This document shows positions 14,717-21,706 of a stretch of DNA of 26,366 nucleotides, piece by piece (positions within the stretch are counted from its first letter, which is position 1; every line of letters starts with the position of its first letter). The notes beneath the pieces were generated by a model that was not told where the DNA came from, searched no databases, and saw only the letters and a list, made by a program, of their open reading frames with translations. This DNA comes from Burkholderiales bacterium (GTDB taxonomy: Bacteria; Pseudomonadota; Gammaproteobacteria; Burkholderiales; CAIKXV01), in NCBI GenBank assembly GCA_014379045.1, contig JACMMK010000198.1, positions 1 to 26,366 on the forward strand, in the 5' to 3' direction. Made by a program: the position numbers and the translations under genes.

Positions 14717-15514
14717 TCATTTGCCCTCGAACCGCCCCGCCCGTTTCTCCCGGTACGCCGCGATCGCTTCCTGATAGTCGGCCGTGCCCTGCGCGACCGC
14801 CATCGCCGCCGCGGTGTATTCGAGACTCGTCTTCAGATCGCTGCGCTCGCATTGCCTGACCAGGCGCTTGATCAGACGCTGCTGGATCGACGGACCACCG
14901 GCCAGTCGATGCGCGAATGCGAGCGTCTCGGGCATCAGCTGGTCGACGTCGAACAGACGGTTCACCAGGCCGATGCGTTCGGCGTCTTCGGCCGACAACC
15001 AGTCGCCGCTCCACAACAGTTCGAGCGCGCGCCCGGTGCCGATCAGTCGTGGCAGAAAGTGGCAGCCGGCATTCCCGGGAATCAGCCCGACCCGGATGTA
15101 GGCTTCACAGAAGCGCGCCTGCCGCGATGCGTAGCGGATGTCGCACATCAGCGCGAGGTCCATGCCGGCGCCGGCCGCCGCACCGTTCACCGCGGCCATC
15201 AACGGTTTGTCGAACACATCGATCGCGCGCGCGAGGCGGTGCGTGCCGGTCTGCAGCCGGTTCATGCGATCGAACGGGGAGGGGGTGGCGCCTTCGGCTG
15301 ACTCTTTGGAGCGCCGGCTGAGGTCGCCGCCGGCCGAGAACGCATCGCCCGCGCCGGTCAGCACCACCACCCGCACGGCATCGTCGGTCGCTGCCGATTC
15401 GATGGCTGCTGCGAGCGCGCCGACCATGTCCGGGCTGAACGCATTCTTCTTGTCGGGCTGGTTCAAGGTGAGGCGCAGAACGAAACCGTCCTGCTCATCG
15501 ATCAGATCACTCAT
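14717..15514 (-). CDS. Enoyl-CoA hydratase/isomerase family protein (crotonase)
   Basis: A 265-residue crotonase-fold protein acting on acyl-CoA thioesters in the cytosol. The two oxyanion-hole segments are present: AFSAGGDL (58-65) and NGAAAGAGMD (110-119). The acid/base positions differ from mitochondrial enoyl-CoA hydratase: the glutamate of the GGGCE motif is Asp119, and the glutamate of the GQPE motif aligns with Tyr139 in FCEAYIRVGLIPGNAG. The protein is therefore probably not a classical hydratase but one of the many crotonase variants (isomerase, hydrolase or ring-cleaving type). The ATG at 15514 has AGAGGA about seven bases upstream. It lies 33 bases after Bug F and before the hydrolase-fold gene, so a short acyl-CoA or ring-opening route is suggested. 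No CoA ligase or transferase is nearby to activate a substrate. Confidence 0.88.
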   Translation of the reverse strand: MSDLIDEQDGFVLRLTLNQPDKKNAFSPDMVGALAAAIESAATDDAVRVVVLTGAGDAFSAGGDLSRRSKESAEGATPSPFDRMNRLQTGTHRLARAIDVFDKPLMAAVNGAAAGAGMDLALMCDIRYASRQARFCEAYIRVGLIPGNAGCHFLPRLIGTGRALELLWSGDWLSAEDAERIGLVNRLFDVDQLMPETLAFAHRLAGGPSIQQRLIKRLVRQCERSDLKTSLEYTAAAMAVAQGTADYQEAIAAYREKRAGRFEGK

Positions 15515-15547
15515 CGGGTCGTCCTCTTCATCGACGCTGTGTTCGTT

Positions 15548-16549
15548 TCACTCCGCGCGTGCACCGGAAGCCTTGACCACCTTCGCCCACTTGCGGATCT
15601 CGCCGTCGAGATGGCGCGCGAGTTCTTCCGGACCGGTCCCGACCGGGTCGACACCCTGCGCCGACAGGCGCTCGTGGATATCGCGCCCCTTCAGCGCGGC
15701 GGCCATGTCGCGGTGCAGTCGATCGATGATCGCTCGAGGCGTGGCGGCGGGGGCGAAGTAGGCGTACCAGGTCGTCGCCTCGTATCCGGCCACGCCGGCT
15801 TCGGCGATGGTGGGCACCTGCCCCATTGCCGGGCTGCGCTGCGACGACGTCACGGCGAGCGCGCGCAGCTTGCCCGCCTGCACGTTGGGTACCGCGGACA
15901 GCATGTTGTTGAACATGATCGCGACATGGCCGGCCAGCAGGTCGTTAGTGGCGGGGCCCGCGCCCTTGTACGGCACATGCACCATGCGCACGCCCGCCAT
16001 CGATGCGAACAGTTCTGCGGCCAGATGCGGCGCGCTGCCGGTGCCCGACGAAGCGTAAACCAGTTCACCGTTACGCGCGCGCGCCAGTCCCACGAGTTCC
16101 TTCACCGAACGTACCGGCAGCGAGGGGTGCACGACGAGCATCAGCGGTGACGCGGCTACGAAGGTGATCGGCGCGAGATCCTTCGCGGGATGGAACGCGA
16201 GCTGCGGATAGATGCTCGGGTTGATCGCGATCGACGAGCTGGTGAGCAGTACCGTATAGCCATCTGCGGGTGCACGCACCACCAGCTCGGTGCCGATCGT
16301 GCTGCCGCCTCCCGCGCGGTTGTCGATCACCACTGGCTGCCCGAGCGATTCGATCAGCCGTGGCGAGACTACGCGTCCGATCAGGTCGACCGGCCCACCC
16401 GGCGCGAACGGCACGATCATGCGTACCGGCTTCGCTGGGAACGCCTGCGCCAGCGCATTGCCGACCTGCGCGATGACGAACAGCGTCGCGACGAAGGCCG
16501 GCGCGACCGCTGCGGCCCACGCTCGGGCGACCCCGCGCCTGGTGCGCAT
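15548..16549 (-). CDS. Bug/TctC-family extracytoplasmic solute receptor F
   Basis: A 333-residue periplasmic receptor, first gene of the minus-strand run. I choose the ATG at 16549 because GAGGAGGAG lies six bases upstream; a longer frame from 16591 has no such site. MRTRRGVARAW precedes a long hydrophobic stretch ending ALA/Q, a good Sec signal with an Arg pair. The mature region starts FPAKPVRMIVPFAPGGPVD, followed by NRAGGGST, APADGYT and NPSIYPQLAFH, and ends WAKVVKASGARAE. It is divergent from Bug G across about 200 bases. It is most likely cotranscribed with the crotonase 33 bases downstream and would feed that pathway. The ligand is unknown. Confidence 0.93.
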   Translation of the reverse strand: MRTRRGVARAWAAAVAPAFVATLFVIAQVGNALAQAFPAKPVRMIVPFAPGGPVDLIGRVVSPRLIESLGQPVVIDNRAGGGSTIGTELVVRAPADGYTVLLTSSSIAINPSIYPQLAFHPAKDLAPITFVAASPLMLVVHPSLPVRSVKELVGLARARNGELVYASSGTGSAPHLAAELFASMAGVRMVHVPYKGAGPATNDLLAGHVAIMFNNMLSAVPNVQAGKLRALAVTSSQRSPAMGQVPTIAEAGVAGYEATTWYAYFAPAATPRAIIDRLHRDMAAALKGRDIHERLSAQGVDPVGTGPEELARHLDGEIRKWAKVVKASGARAE

Positions 16550-16667
16550 TCCGACTCCTCCTCTCTTTTCGACCGGACCCACGTGTGCCATCGACGCGCG
16601 CGACCGCGCGCTCGCGTTCGAGCAGGTGCGCGCGCCGAGTCACTTGGAATGACGATACCGCATCAAC

Positions 16668-16696
16668 TTGACGCCCGTAAAGTCGATGCCTAGGAT
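16668..16696 (+). promoter_or_regulatory. Sigma70-type promoter for Bug G
   Basis: TTGACG (16668-16673) and TAGGAT (16691-16696) are separated by exactly 17 bases, matching five and four of six consensus positions. Transcription would start near 16703, giving a leader of about 48 bases to the ATG at 16751. It lies in the 201-bp region shared with the divergent Bug F operon; no equally good minus-strand promoter was found. Confidence 0.6.
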
Positions 16697-16750
16697 GGGT
16701 GCAAATGCGCCGCGCAGACGGCGTCCATCCATGCCCGGAGGAGTCTGTTG

Positions 16751-17737
16751 ATGCGATCGATCATGCGCTGCGCGACTGCGTTCGTGCTCGCGGCCAGCGC
16801 GGCGGTCGGTGCAGGCGTTCCGCTGTCTGCAGGCGCGCAAGCGTACCCGTCGAAGCCGATCCGCCTGATCCTGCCGTTTCCCCCCGGGGCGCCGAGCGAC
16901 CTCGTCGGCCGACTGGTCGGGCAGAAGATGAGCGAGTTCCTAGGGGTCGGCGTGGTCCCCGACAACCGGGTCGGCGCCGGGGGCACGCTCGCGCTGAATC
17001 TCGTCGCCAAATCGGCGGCCGACGGCTACACGATCCTGATCACCTCGCCGACGATCGCGTTGAGCCCGTACCTGTACACGAAGCTGCCGTTCGATCCGAT
17101 CAAGGATTTTGCCCCGGTCGCACGACTGGCGACGATCGAGAACGTGATGGTGGTCAACCCGCGCGTCCCGGTGAAGTCGCTGAAGGACTTCGTCACGCTC
17201 GCGCGCGCACAGCCGGGCAAGCTCAATTTCGGCTCGGGCGGCGGCGGCACCACCAATCACCTGGCCAACGAGCTGTTGCGCTACCTGGAGAAGCTCGACA
17301 TCGTCCATGTTCCGTACAAGGGAGCGACGCAGGCGACGCTCGCCGCCGTCACCGGCGAGGTCGACCAGGTGATCGTCTCGGTGGCCTCGGTGCTGCCGCT
17401 GATCCAGGAGAAGAAGGTACGGCCGATCGTGGTGCTTTCGGAGGCGCGGGTGGCGACGATCCCGGACGTCCCGACGTCGAAGGAGGCGGGCTTCCCGCAG
17501 CTGCTGATGTCGATCTGGTACGGGCTGTACGTGCCGACCGGGACGCCGGCAGAGGCGATCGCGCGTTTGAATCGCGAAGCAGTGCGTGCGCTGGAGTCCC
17601 CCGACCTCAAGCAGCGCACCGCGCAGCTCGGGATCGATCCTTGGCCCGGCACTGCCGAGCAACTCGATCAGCTGACGCGCTCGGAGATCGCGCGCTATGG
17701 GACGATCGTAAAGAGTGCGGGGATCAAGCCGGAATAG
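16751..17737 (+). CDS. Bug/TctC-family extracytoplasmic solute receptor G
   Basis: A 328-residue periplasmic receptor with its own promoter and no enzyme cotranscribed directly behind it, unlike the others. ATG 16751 has GGAGGAG (16737-16743) seven bases upstream; an in-frame TTG just before it is less likely. The signal peptide MRSIMRCATAFVLAASAAVG... ends at AGA/Q. The hallmark is YPSKPIRLILPFPPGAPSD; the usual second glycine of PGG is Ala. Further segments are NRVGAGGT, ADGYT and SPYLYTKLPFD. The Asn-Pro that usually precedes the Tyr is Ser-Pro here. The C-terminus is YGTIVKSAGIKPE. Sharing a divergent control region with Bug F suggests that the two may respond to related compounds. A toxin-antitoxin pair follows after 166 bases. 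Confidence 0.93.
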   Translation: MRSIMRCATAFVLAASAAVGAGVPLSAGAQAYPSKPIRLILPFPPGAPSDLVGRLVGQKMSEFLGVGVVPDNRVGAGGTLALNLVAKSAADGYTILITSPTIALSPYLYTKLPFDPIKDFAPVARLATIENVMVVNPRVPVKSLKDFVTLARAQPGKLNFGSGGGGTTNHLANELLRYLEKLDIVHVPYKGATQATLAAVTGEVDQVIVSVASVLPLIQEKKVRPIVVLSEARVATIPDVPTSKEAGFPQLLMSIWYGLYVPTGTPAEAIARLNREAVRALESPDLKQRTAQLGIDPWPGTAEQLDQLTRSEIARYGTIVKSAGIKPE

Positions 17738-17849
17738 GCACCTGCGTAGATGCTTGGTCGATGCGCACGCTCATCGTTCATCTTCCGGGCGCCACGCTGG
17801 GGCGCTGCGCCTGCGCGAAGCGCCGGACCTCCACGCGGTCTGCCGGTGC

Positions 17850-17878
17850 TTGATCACGGCGCAGAATGGAACCATAAT
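17850..17878 (+). promoter_or_regulatory. Promoter of the toxin-antitoxin operon
   Basis: TTGATC (17850-17855), 17 bases, then CATAAT (17873-17878), which matches five of six -10 positions. The antitoxin GTG is 25 bases after the -10. The -10 lies inside the inverted repeat at 17866-17886, the classic arrangement for autorepression. Confidence 0.72.
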
Positions 17879-17886
17879 GGTTCCAT
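17866..17886. promoter_or_regulatory. Antitoxin operator: ATGGAACCAT-A-ATGGTTCCAT
   Basis: Two perfectly complementary 10-bp arms are separated by one base and cover the -10 hexamer of the operon promoter. Each arm is itself nearly palindromic (ATGG/CCAT), consistent with two adjacent ribbon-helix-helix dimer half-sites. Autorepression by the antitoxin, tuned by toxin binding, is the normal regulation in such modules. Confidence 0.75.
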
Positions 17887-17903
17887 AGTTCAAGGAGCGA
17901 CAC

Positions 17904-18149
17904 GTGGCCGTCAACATGACATTGAAGGGCATTCCTGACGCGGTGTATGAGCAGTTGAAGTCCTCTGCTGACGCCAACCGGCGAAGTTTGAACGGCGAGG
18001 CCATTGCTTGCCTGGAGTCGATTCTGCTTCCCAGAAAAATTACGGCGCTACAGCATGTTGCGGTGGCTCGGGAATTGCGCGCCACGTTGAAGCGTGGCGC
18101 ATTCAAGCCGGAGGACATCGATAACTTCAAGCGCGCGGGACGCGCGTGA
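17904..18149 (+). CDS. Ribbon-helix-helix antitoxin (FitA/VapB-like)
   Basis: An 81-residue antitoxin. The first 45 residues (AVNMTLKGIPDAVYEQLK... through NRRSLNGEAIACLES) match the Arc/FitA ribbon-helix-helix pattern: a short beta strand, then two helices, with the NRRSLNGEAI segment typical of helix B. The C-terminal half, ending EDIDNFKRAGRA, would wrap and inhibit the toxin. The start is GTG 17904 with AAGGAG six bases upstream. The gene overlaps the toxin by four bases (GTGA). Expected roles are neutralising the PIN ribonuclease and repressing the operon through the palindrome at 17866-17886. Composition here is less GC-rich than in flanking receptor genes, consistent with the module having arrived by transfer. 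Confidence 0.87.
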   Translation: MAVNMTLKGIPDAVYEQLKSSADANRRSLNGEAIACLESILLPRKITALQHVAVARELRATLKRGAFKPEDIDNFKRAGRA

Positions 18150-18541
18150 TCGTAGCCGACGTGAATCTCGTGGCTTATCTCTACTTGCCGGGAAAGTACA
18201 GCGCGCGCGCCGAGGACGTGCTGATCAGAGACTCGGCGTGGGCTGCTCCGCGACTTTGGCGAAGTGAGTTCCGGAACATCCTGGCAACGTACATGCGACA
18301 GCAGTTGCTCTCGCTCGACCAGGCGAAGGCGATCAACAGTCAAGCAGAGATCCTGATCGGCGACAACGAGTACGACGTTCAAGCTGCTGTGGTACTCGCG
18401 CTGGCCAAGGAAAGCGGCTGCTCCGCCTATGATTGCGAGTACATCGCGTTGGCTGAACACCTGGATGTCAAGTTGATTTCGGCGGATGCGAAACTCTGCA
18501 AGGCGTTCCCCGGTCGCGCGGTGGCGCTCGCTCAGGCCTGA
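18146..18541 (+). CDS. vapC: PIN-domain ribonuclease toxin (VapC family)
   Basis: A 131-residue PIN-domain protein, normal length for a VapC/FitB toxin, which is a Mg-dependent RNase cleaving tRNA or rRNA in the cytosol. The acidic active-site set is complete: Asp5 in IVADVNLVAYLY, Glu41 in WRSEFRN, Asp96 in SAYDCEYIALAE and Asp114 in LISADAKL. It starts at GTG 18146, overlapping the antitoxin stop by four bases, so translation is coupled and the toxin should be made at a lower level. No frameshift or lost residue is visible, so the toxin looks active. Nothing links it functionally to the receptor cassettes; it is a separate module inserted between Bug G and the Ldh2 gene. FitB is an equally good name. 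Confidence 0.9.
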   Translation: MIVADVNLVAYLYLPGKYSARAEDVLIRDSAWAAPRLWRSEFRNILATYMRQQLLSLDQAKAINSQAEILIGDNEYDVQAAVVLALAKESGCSAYDCEYIALAEHLDVKLISADAKLCKAFPGRAVALAQA

Positions 18542-18569
18542 GGGTTTGGTTGAGCAGCGCGTGTAACGA

Positions 18570-18595
18570 GCATCGCACGGGATCAGAGGCGATGC
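18570..18595. other. 7-bp inverted repeat downstream of the toxin gene
   Basis: GCATCGC and GCGATGC flank a 12-base loop in the 99-bp gap between the toxin and the Ldh2 gene. It could be a weak transcription end structure or an operator for the downstream genes. There is no T-run after it, so a factor-independent terminator is not supported. Confidence 0.3.
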
Positions 18596-18640
18596 CGCAT
18601 GAATGAACGTCGCAACCGCTGATGCAGCAAAGGAGGACCC

Positions 18641-19723
18641 ATGAGTGCGTCGGACCCGTGCGGCACGTCCAGCAAGTCGCCCACTTCGAACACGTCGAGC
18701 ACGTCGAACACTGCGACGGCCGGAAGTCTCGACCCCGACTCCGAGGATACCGTGCGCCTGAGCGTCGAGGCGGCGAGCGCGCTCGGCATCGCAGCGCTCG
18801 GACGGATCGGCTATGCGCCCGATGACGCACGGATCATCGTCGACCAGCTCGTCGACAACTCACTCTGCGGATACCGGTTCGCCGGCCTGCCGCGCATCCT
18901 CGCGATCGCCGGCGACGAGAAGGCGCGCGCGGGAAGGAAAGCCATCCGCACCGTGCGCGAGACGCCGGTATCGGCGCTGCTCGATGGCGGCAACGAGATC
19001 GGCTATATCGTCGCCTACCGCGCCGCCGAAGTGGCGATCGCCAAGGCGCGCACCAGCGGTATCGCCTGCGTCGGCGCCTACAACAGCTATTACAGCGGGC
19101 GCAATGCCTACTTCGTCGAGAAGGTCGTGCGCGAAGGTCTGGTCGCGATCCACATCGCGAGTGCGAAGCCGCGCGTACTGCCGATCGGTGGTGCACGCCC
19201 GGCGTTAGGCACCAATCCACTGTGCTTCGGTTTTCCTTCGCACGAAGGGCCGGTGATCTTCGACATGGGCACCGCCGCATTGATGTGGGGCGACGTGCTG
19301 TTGCATGCGCACCTGGGCCAACCCTTGCCCGAAGGCGTCGGGTTCGACGAGCAGGGGCTGCCGACGCGCGATGCGAATGCGACGCTGCGCGGCGGTGTCG
19401 TACCGTTCGGCGGCCACAAGGGCTACGGTTTGTCGTTCGCGGTGCAGGCGCTCGGTCTGCTCGCGGGTGCGACGTTCGCGCGCGGCGAAGTGCAGGACTA
19501 TGGCTTTCTGTTCTGGGTCGTCGATCCCGACATCATGTTCACCGAGCCCGATTTCGAAGCCCAGATGTCGGAGCTGGTGGCAAAGATCAAGGCCACGCCG
19601 CGCCAGCCCGGCGTCGATGAGATTCGCATTCCCTCGGAGCGGGCACGACGCGAGCGCGAGCAACGGCGCGTCGAGGGTATCGTCGTCGAACGCAAGGTGA
19701 TCGCCTCGCTCGAGGCGCTCTGA
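18641..19723 (+). CDS. Ldh2-family (malate/L-lactate/ureidoglycolate dehydrogenase-like) protein with altered catalytic residues
   Basis: A 360-residue member of the Ldh2 family of NAD(P)-dependent 2-hydroxyacid or imino-acid oxidoreductases (AllD, YlbC and DpkA relatives). Cofactor-side motifs are intact: GTNPLCFG (190-197), FDMGTAALMWG and GGHKGYGLS (257-265). The catalytic side is not: the usual G-x-H-S-H-G motif reads CGYRFAG at 76-82, and the conserved His of the second motif is replaced (NSYYSG, 148-153), so the proton-transfer His is missing. The first 35 residues are a Ser/Thr-rich leader encoded by a 9-bp tandem repeat and absent from relatives. The start is nevertheless well supported by AAGGAGGACCC before the ATG. 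It is the first of three genes with the amidohydrolase (32 bases on) and Bug H. It may be a reductase with a different proton donor. Confidence 0.85.
   Translation: MSASDPCGTSSKSPTSNTSSTSNTATAGSLDPDSEDTVRLSVEAASALGIAALGRIGYAPDDARIIVDQLVDNSLCGYRFAGLPRILAIAGDEKARAGRKAIRTVRETPVSALLDGGNEIGYIVAYRAAEVAIAKARTSGIACVGAYNSYYSGRNAYFVEKVVREGLVAIHIASAKPRVLPIGGARPALGTNPLCFGFPSHEGPVIFDMGTAALMWGDVLLHAHLGQPLPEGVGFDEQGLPTRDANATLRGGVVPFGGHKGYGLSFAVQALGLLAGATFARGEVQDYGFLFWVVDPDIMFTEPDFEAQMSELVAKIKATPRQPGVDEIRIPSERARREREQRRVEGIVVERKVIASLEAL
18665..18718 (+). repeat. 9-bp tandem repeat coding for a Thr-Ser-(Ser/Asn) leader
   Basis: Six in-frame units of 9 bp: ACGTCCAGC, AAGTCGCCC, ACTTCGAAC, ACGTCGAGC, ACGTCGAAC and ACTGCGACG. 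Units 3 to 5 are the closest copies. They encode a flexible Thr/Ser/Asn stretch near the start of the Ldh2 protein. The repeat could vary in copy number between strains. Confidence 0.7.
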
Positions 19724-19755
19724 GTCCGATTGCCCGCGACCCGCCGGAGGAATCG

Positions 19756-20667
19756 TTGGCGCTGGCCCGACCCCACACCCCGACCGCGATGAAGATCATC
19801 GACGCGCAGCTTCATCTCTGGGGCGCCGACAGCGCGACGCGTCCGTGGCCGCGAGGCGGTACGCCTATACCGCATCGAGACGCACCGTGGAGCGCAGACG
19901 AACTGCTGGATGCGATGGACGAGGCGGGCGTCGCAGCGGCGATCCTCGTGCCGCCGGGCTGGGAAGGCGATCGCAACGATCTCGCCATCGCAGCCGTGCA
20001 AGCGCAACCCGAACGGTTCGCGATCATGGGCCGGTTCGAGCCGCTCTCGGACGACCCGTACGAGGCCTTCCCGCGCTGGCGCGAGCAGCCCGGCATGCTC
20101 GGCGTACGCTTCACGTTTCACTCCGCACGCGGGCGCGACCTGTTGCTCGAGCCCGCGATGGAACGCACCTGGGCCGCCGCCGAGCACTACGGCATCCCGC
20201 TGATGATCCGGGCGCTGCCACCGATGCTCGACACCGTGGCGGGCGTCGCGGCGCGTTACCCTGCGCTCAAGCTGACGCTCGATCATCTGGCTATCCCGAA
20301 CGGGACCGTCGACGAGGCCGCGTTCGCGCATTTGCCGGCATTGGTTGCGCTCGCGCGCTACCCCAACATCGCGCTCAAGGCAACGTGCATGCCGGCCTAC
20401 ACGACCGACGTGTTCCCGTACCACAACCTGTACGCACCGCTGCGTGCGCTGGTCGACGCGTTCGGGCCGTCACGCGTGTTCTGGGGCTCGGATCTGTCGC
20501 GCCTGCCAGGGACCTATCGGCAATGCGTGGAACAGTGGACCGAGCACATGCCGTGGCTCGACGCTGCGGCGCTCGACTCGATCATGGGTGCCGGCCTCGC
20601 GACGTGGCTGGACTGGAGACGGCAGCGGCCGAGCCCTGAAGTGCTAAGGTCCGCTCTCGATCTCTGA
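19756..20667 (+). CDS. Amidohydrolase family 2 protein (PDC-lactonase-like, TIM barrel)
   Basis: A 303-residue metal-dependent or metal-independent hydrolase of the amidohydrolase-2 group, which includes 2-pyrone-4,6-dicarboxylate lactonase LigI and related decarboxylases. The start is TTG 19756 with GGAGG five bases upstream; ATG 19789 has no ribosome-binding site. The strand-1 motif, usually D-x-H-x-H, reads IIDAQLHLWG (residues 14-23), so the first His is Gln18 and only His20 remains. Further barrel positions are LTLDHLAIP (His177), ALKAT (Lys208) and FWGSDLSR (Asp246). The barrel end that usually has a His after strand 4 reads PLMIRALPP. Loss of metal-binding His residues is compatible with the metal-free LigI mechanism. 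It sits 32 bases after Ldh2 and 16 bases before Bug H, suggesting hydrolysis of a lactone or cyclic acid imported through Bug H. Confidence 0.86.
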   Translation: MALARPHTPTAMKIIDAQLHLWGADSATRPWPRGGTPIPHRDAPWSADELLDAMDEAGVAAAILVPPGWEGDRNDLAIAAVQAQPERFAIMGRFEPLSDDPYEAFPRWREQPGMLGVRFTFHSARGRDLLLEPAMERTWAAAEHYGIPLMIRALPPMLDTVAGVAARYPALKLTLDHLAIPNGTVDEAAFAHLPALVALARYPNIALKATCMPAYTTDVFPYHNLYAPLRALVDAFGPSRVFWGSDLSRLPGTYRQCVEQWTEHMPWLDAAALDSIMGAGLATWLDWRRQRPSPEVLRSALDL

Positions 20668-20683
20668 CTTGGAGGAGGATGAG

Positions 20684-21670
20684 ATGCGAGCATTGCCTGC
20701 GCGCACGACGCGCGTGAATGTCGCGAGACTGGCGTCCGGTTACGTCGCGTGCCTGCTTTCGGTGGCGCCGGACGTGCTGCACGCGCAGTCGTATCCGAAC
20801 CGGCCGCTGCGCTTCGTCACCGGCGGCGGTCCCGACGCGCTGGCGCGCATCCTGGGCCCGAAGTTCACCGAGACCTGGGGCCAGCCGGTGGTGATCGAGG
20901 AACGCGGCGGTGCCGGTGGCATGCTCTCGGCCGAAGTCGTCGCCAAGGCCAACCCCGACGGTCACACGCTGTTGCTCGCGACCGGCACGCACACGATCAA
21001 TCCGAACTTCTACAAGCTCTCGTACGACATGGCGCGCGACTTCGCACCGGTCAGCCTGCTCGGCACTATTCCGTTCGTGCTGACCGTCCACCCGTCGCTG
21101 CCCGTGAAGACGGTCGATGACCTGATCCGGCTCGCGAAGGCGCGCCCGGGCGCGCTCAACTACGGCTCGGGCGGCAACGGTTCACCCGGGCATCTGATCG
21201 CCGAGATGTTCATCAGCCGCACCGGCGCGCGCATGGTGCATGTACCGTACAAGACGGTTGCCGGCGGCGTCACCGCACTCATCTCCGACCAGGTGCAGGT
21301 GAACTTCGTCGTCGGCCCCTCGGCGGTACCGCAGATCACCGCAGGACGCATCCGGCCGCTCGCGGTGACGACGCCGCAGCGCGCGCGTGTGCTGCCAGAT
21401 CTGCCGACGTTGGCCGAAAGCGGCCTGGCCGGTTTCGATGCGCCCGCGTGGAACGGTGTGCTGGTGCCGGCGCAGACGCCCGGCGCGGTGGTCACGACGC
21501 TGCACCAGGAGATCGTGCGCGCACTCAAGCTGCCGGACGTGGTCGAGCGGATGACCACGCTCAGCTTCGAACCGGTAGGCAACTCGCCGCGCGAGTTCGG
21601 CGTGTTCCTGAACGCCGAGCTCGCGAAGTGGGCCAAGGTGGCGAAAGAGGCGGGCGCGCGCGTCGAGTGA
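20684..21670 (+). CDS. Bug/TctC-family extracytoplasmic solute receptor H, shortened ligand loop
   Basis: A 328-residue periplasmic receptor; ATG 20684 follows GGAGGAGG (20671-20678). The signal peptide is MRALPARTTRVNVARL then a hydrophobic run, with cleavage at LHA/Q near residue 34. After YPNRPLRFV the canonical V-P-F-x-P-G-G loop is missing: the sequence goes directly to TGGGPDALAR (46-55), a net loss of four residues against the other eight receptors. That loop lines one face of the ligand pocket, so binding should differ. Elsewhere the family pattern holds: ERGGAGGM (Glu replacing the usual Asn), NPDGHT, NPNFYKLSYD, HVPYKTVAGG (Thr-Val replacing the usual Gly) and the end WAKVAKEAGARVE. 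The frame is intact. It is last in the Ldh2-amidohydrolase operon, and converges on the racemase-like gene 36 bases downstream. Confidence 0.92.
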   Translation: MRALPARTTRVNVARLASGYVACLLSVAPDVLHAQSYPNRPLRFVTGGGPDALARILGPKFTETWGQPVVIEERGGAGGMLSAEVVAKANPDGHTLLLATGTHTINPNFYKLSYDMARDFAPVSLLGTIPFVLTVHPSLPVKTVDDLIRLAKARPGALNYGSGGNGSPGHLIAEMFISRTGARMVHVPYKTVAGGVTALISDQVQVNFVVGPSAVPQITAGRIRPLAVTTPQRARVLPDLPTLAESGLAGFDAPAWNGVLVPAQTPGAVVTTLHQEIVRALKLPDVVERMTTLSFEPVGNSPREFGVFLNAELAKWAKVAKEAGARVE

Positions 21671-21706
21671 TCGGTGCGCGAAGGTCGCCTCGAGTCGGAA
21701 ATACGC

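Noticed and set aside
17801..17824. GC-rich hairpin (GGCGCT/AGCGCC) after Bug G as a terminator
   Set aside because: Short stem, no T-run, and such hairpins are common by chance in DNA this GC-rich.
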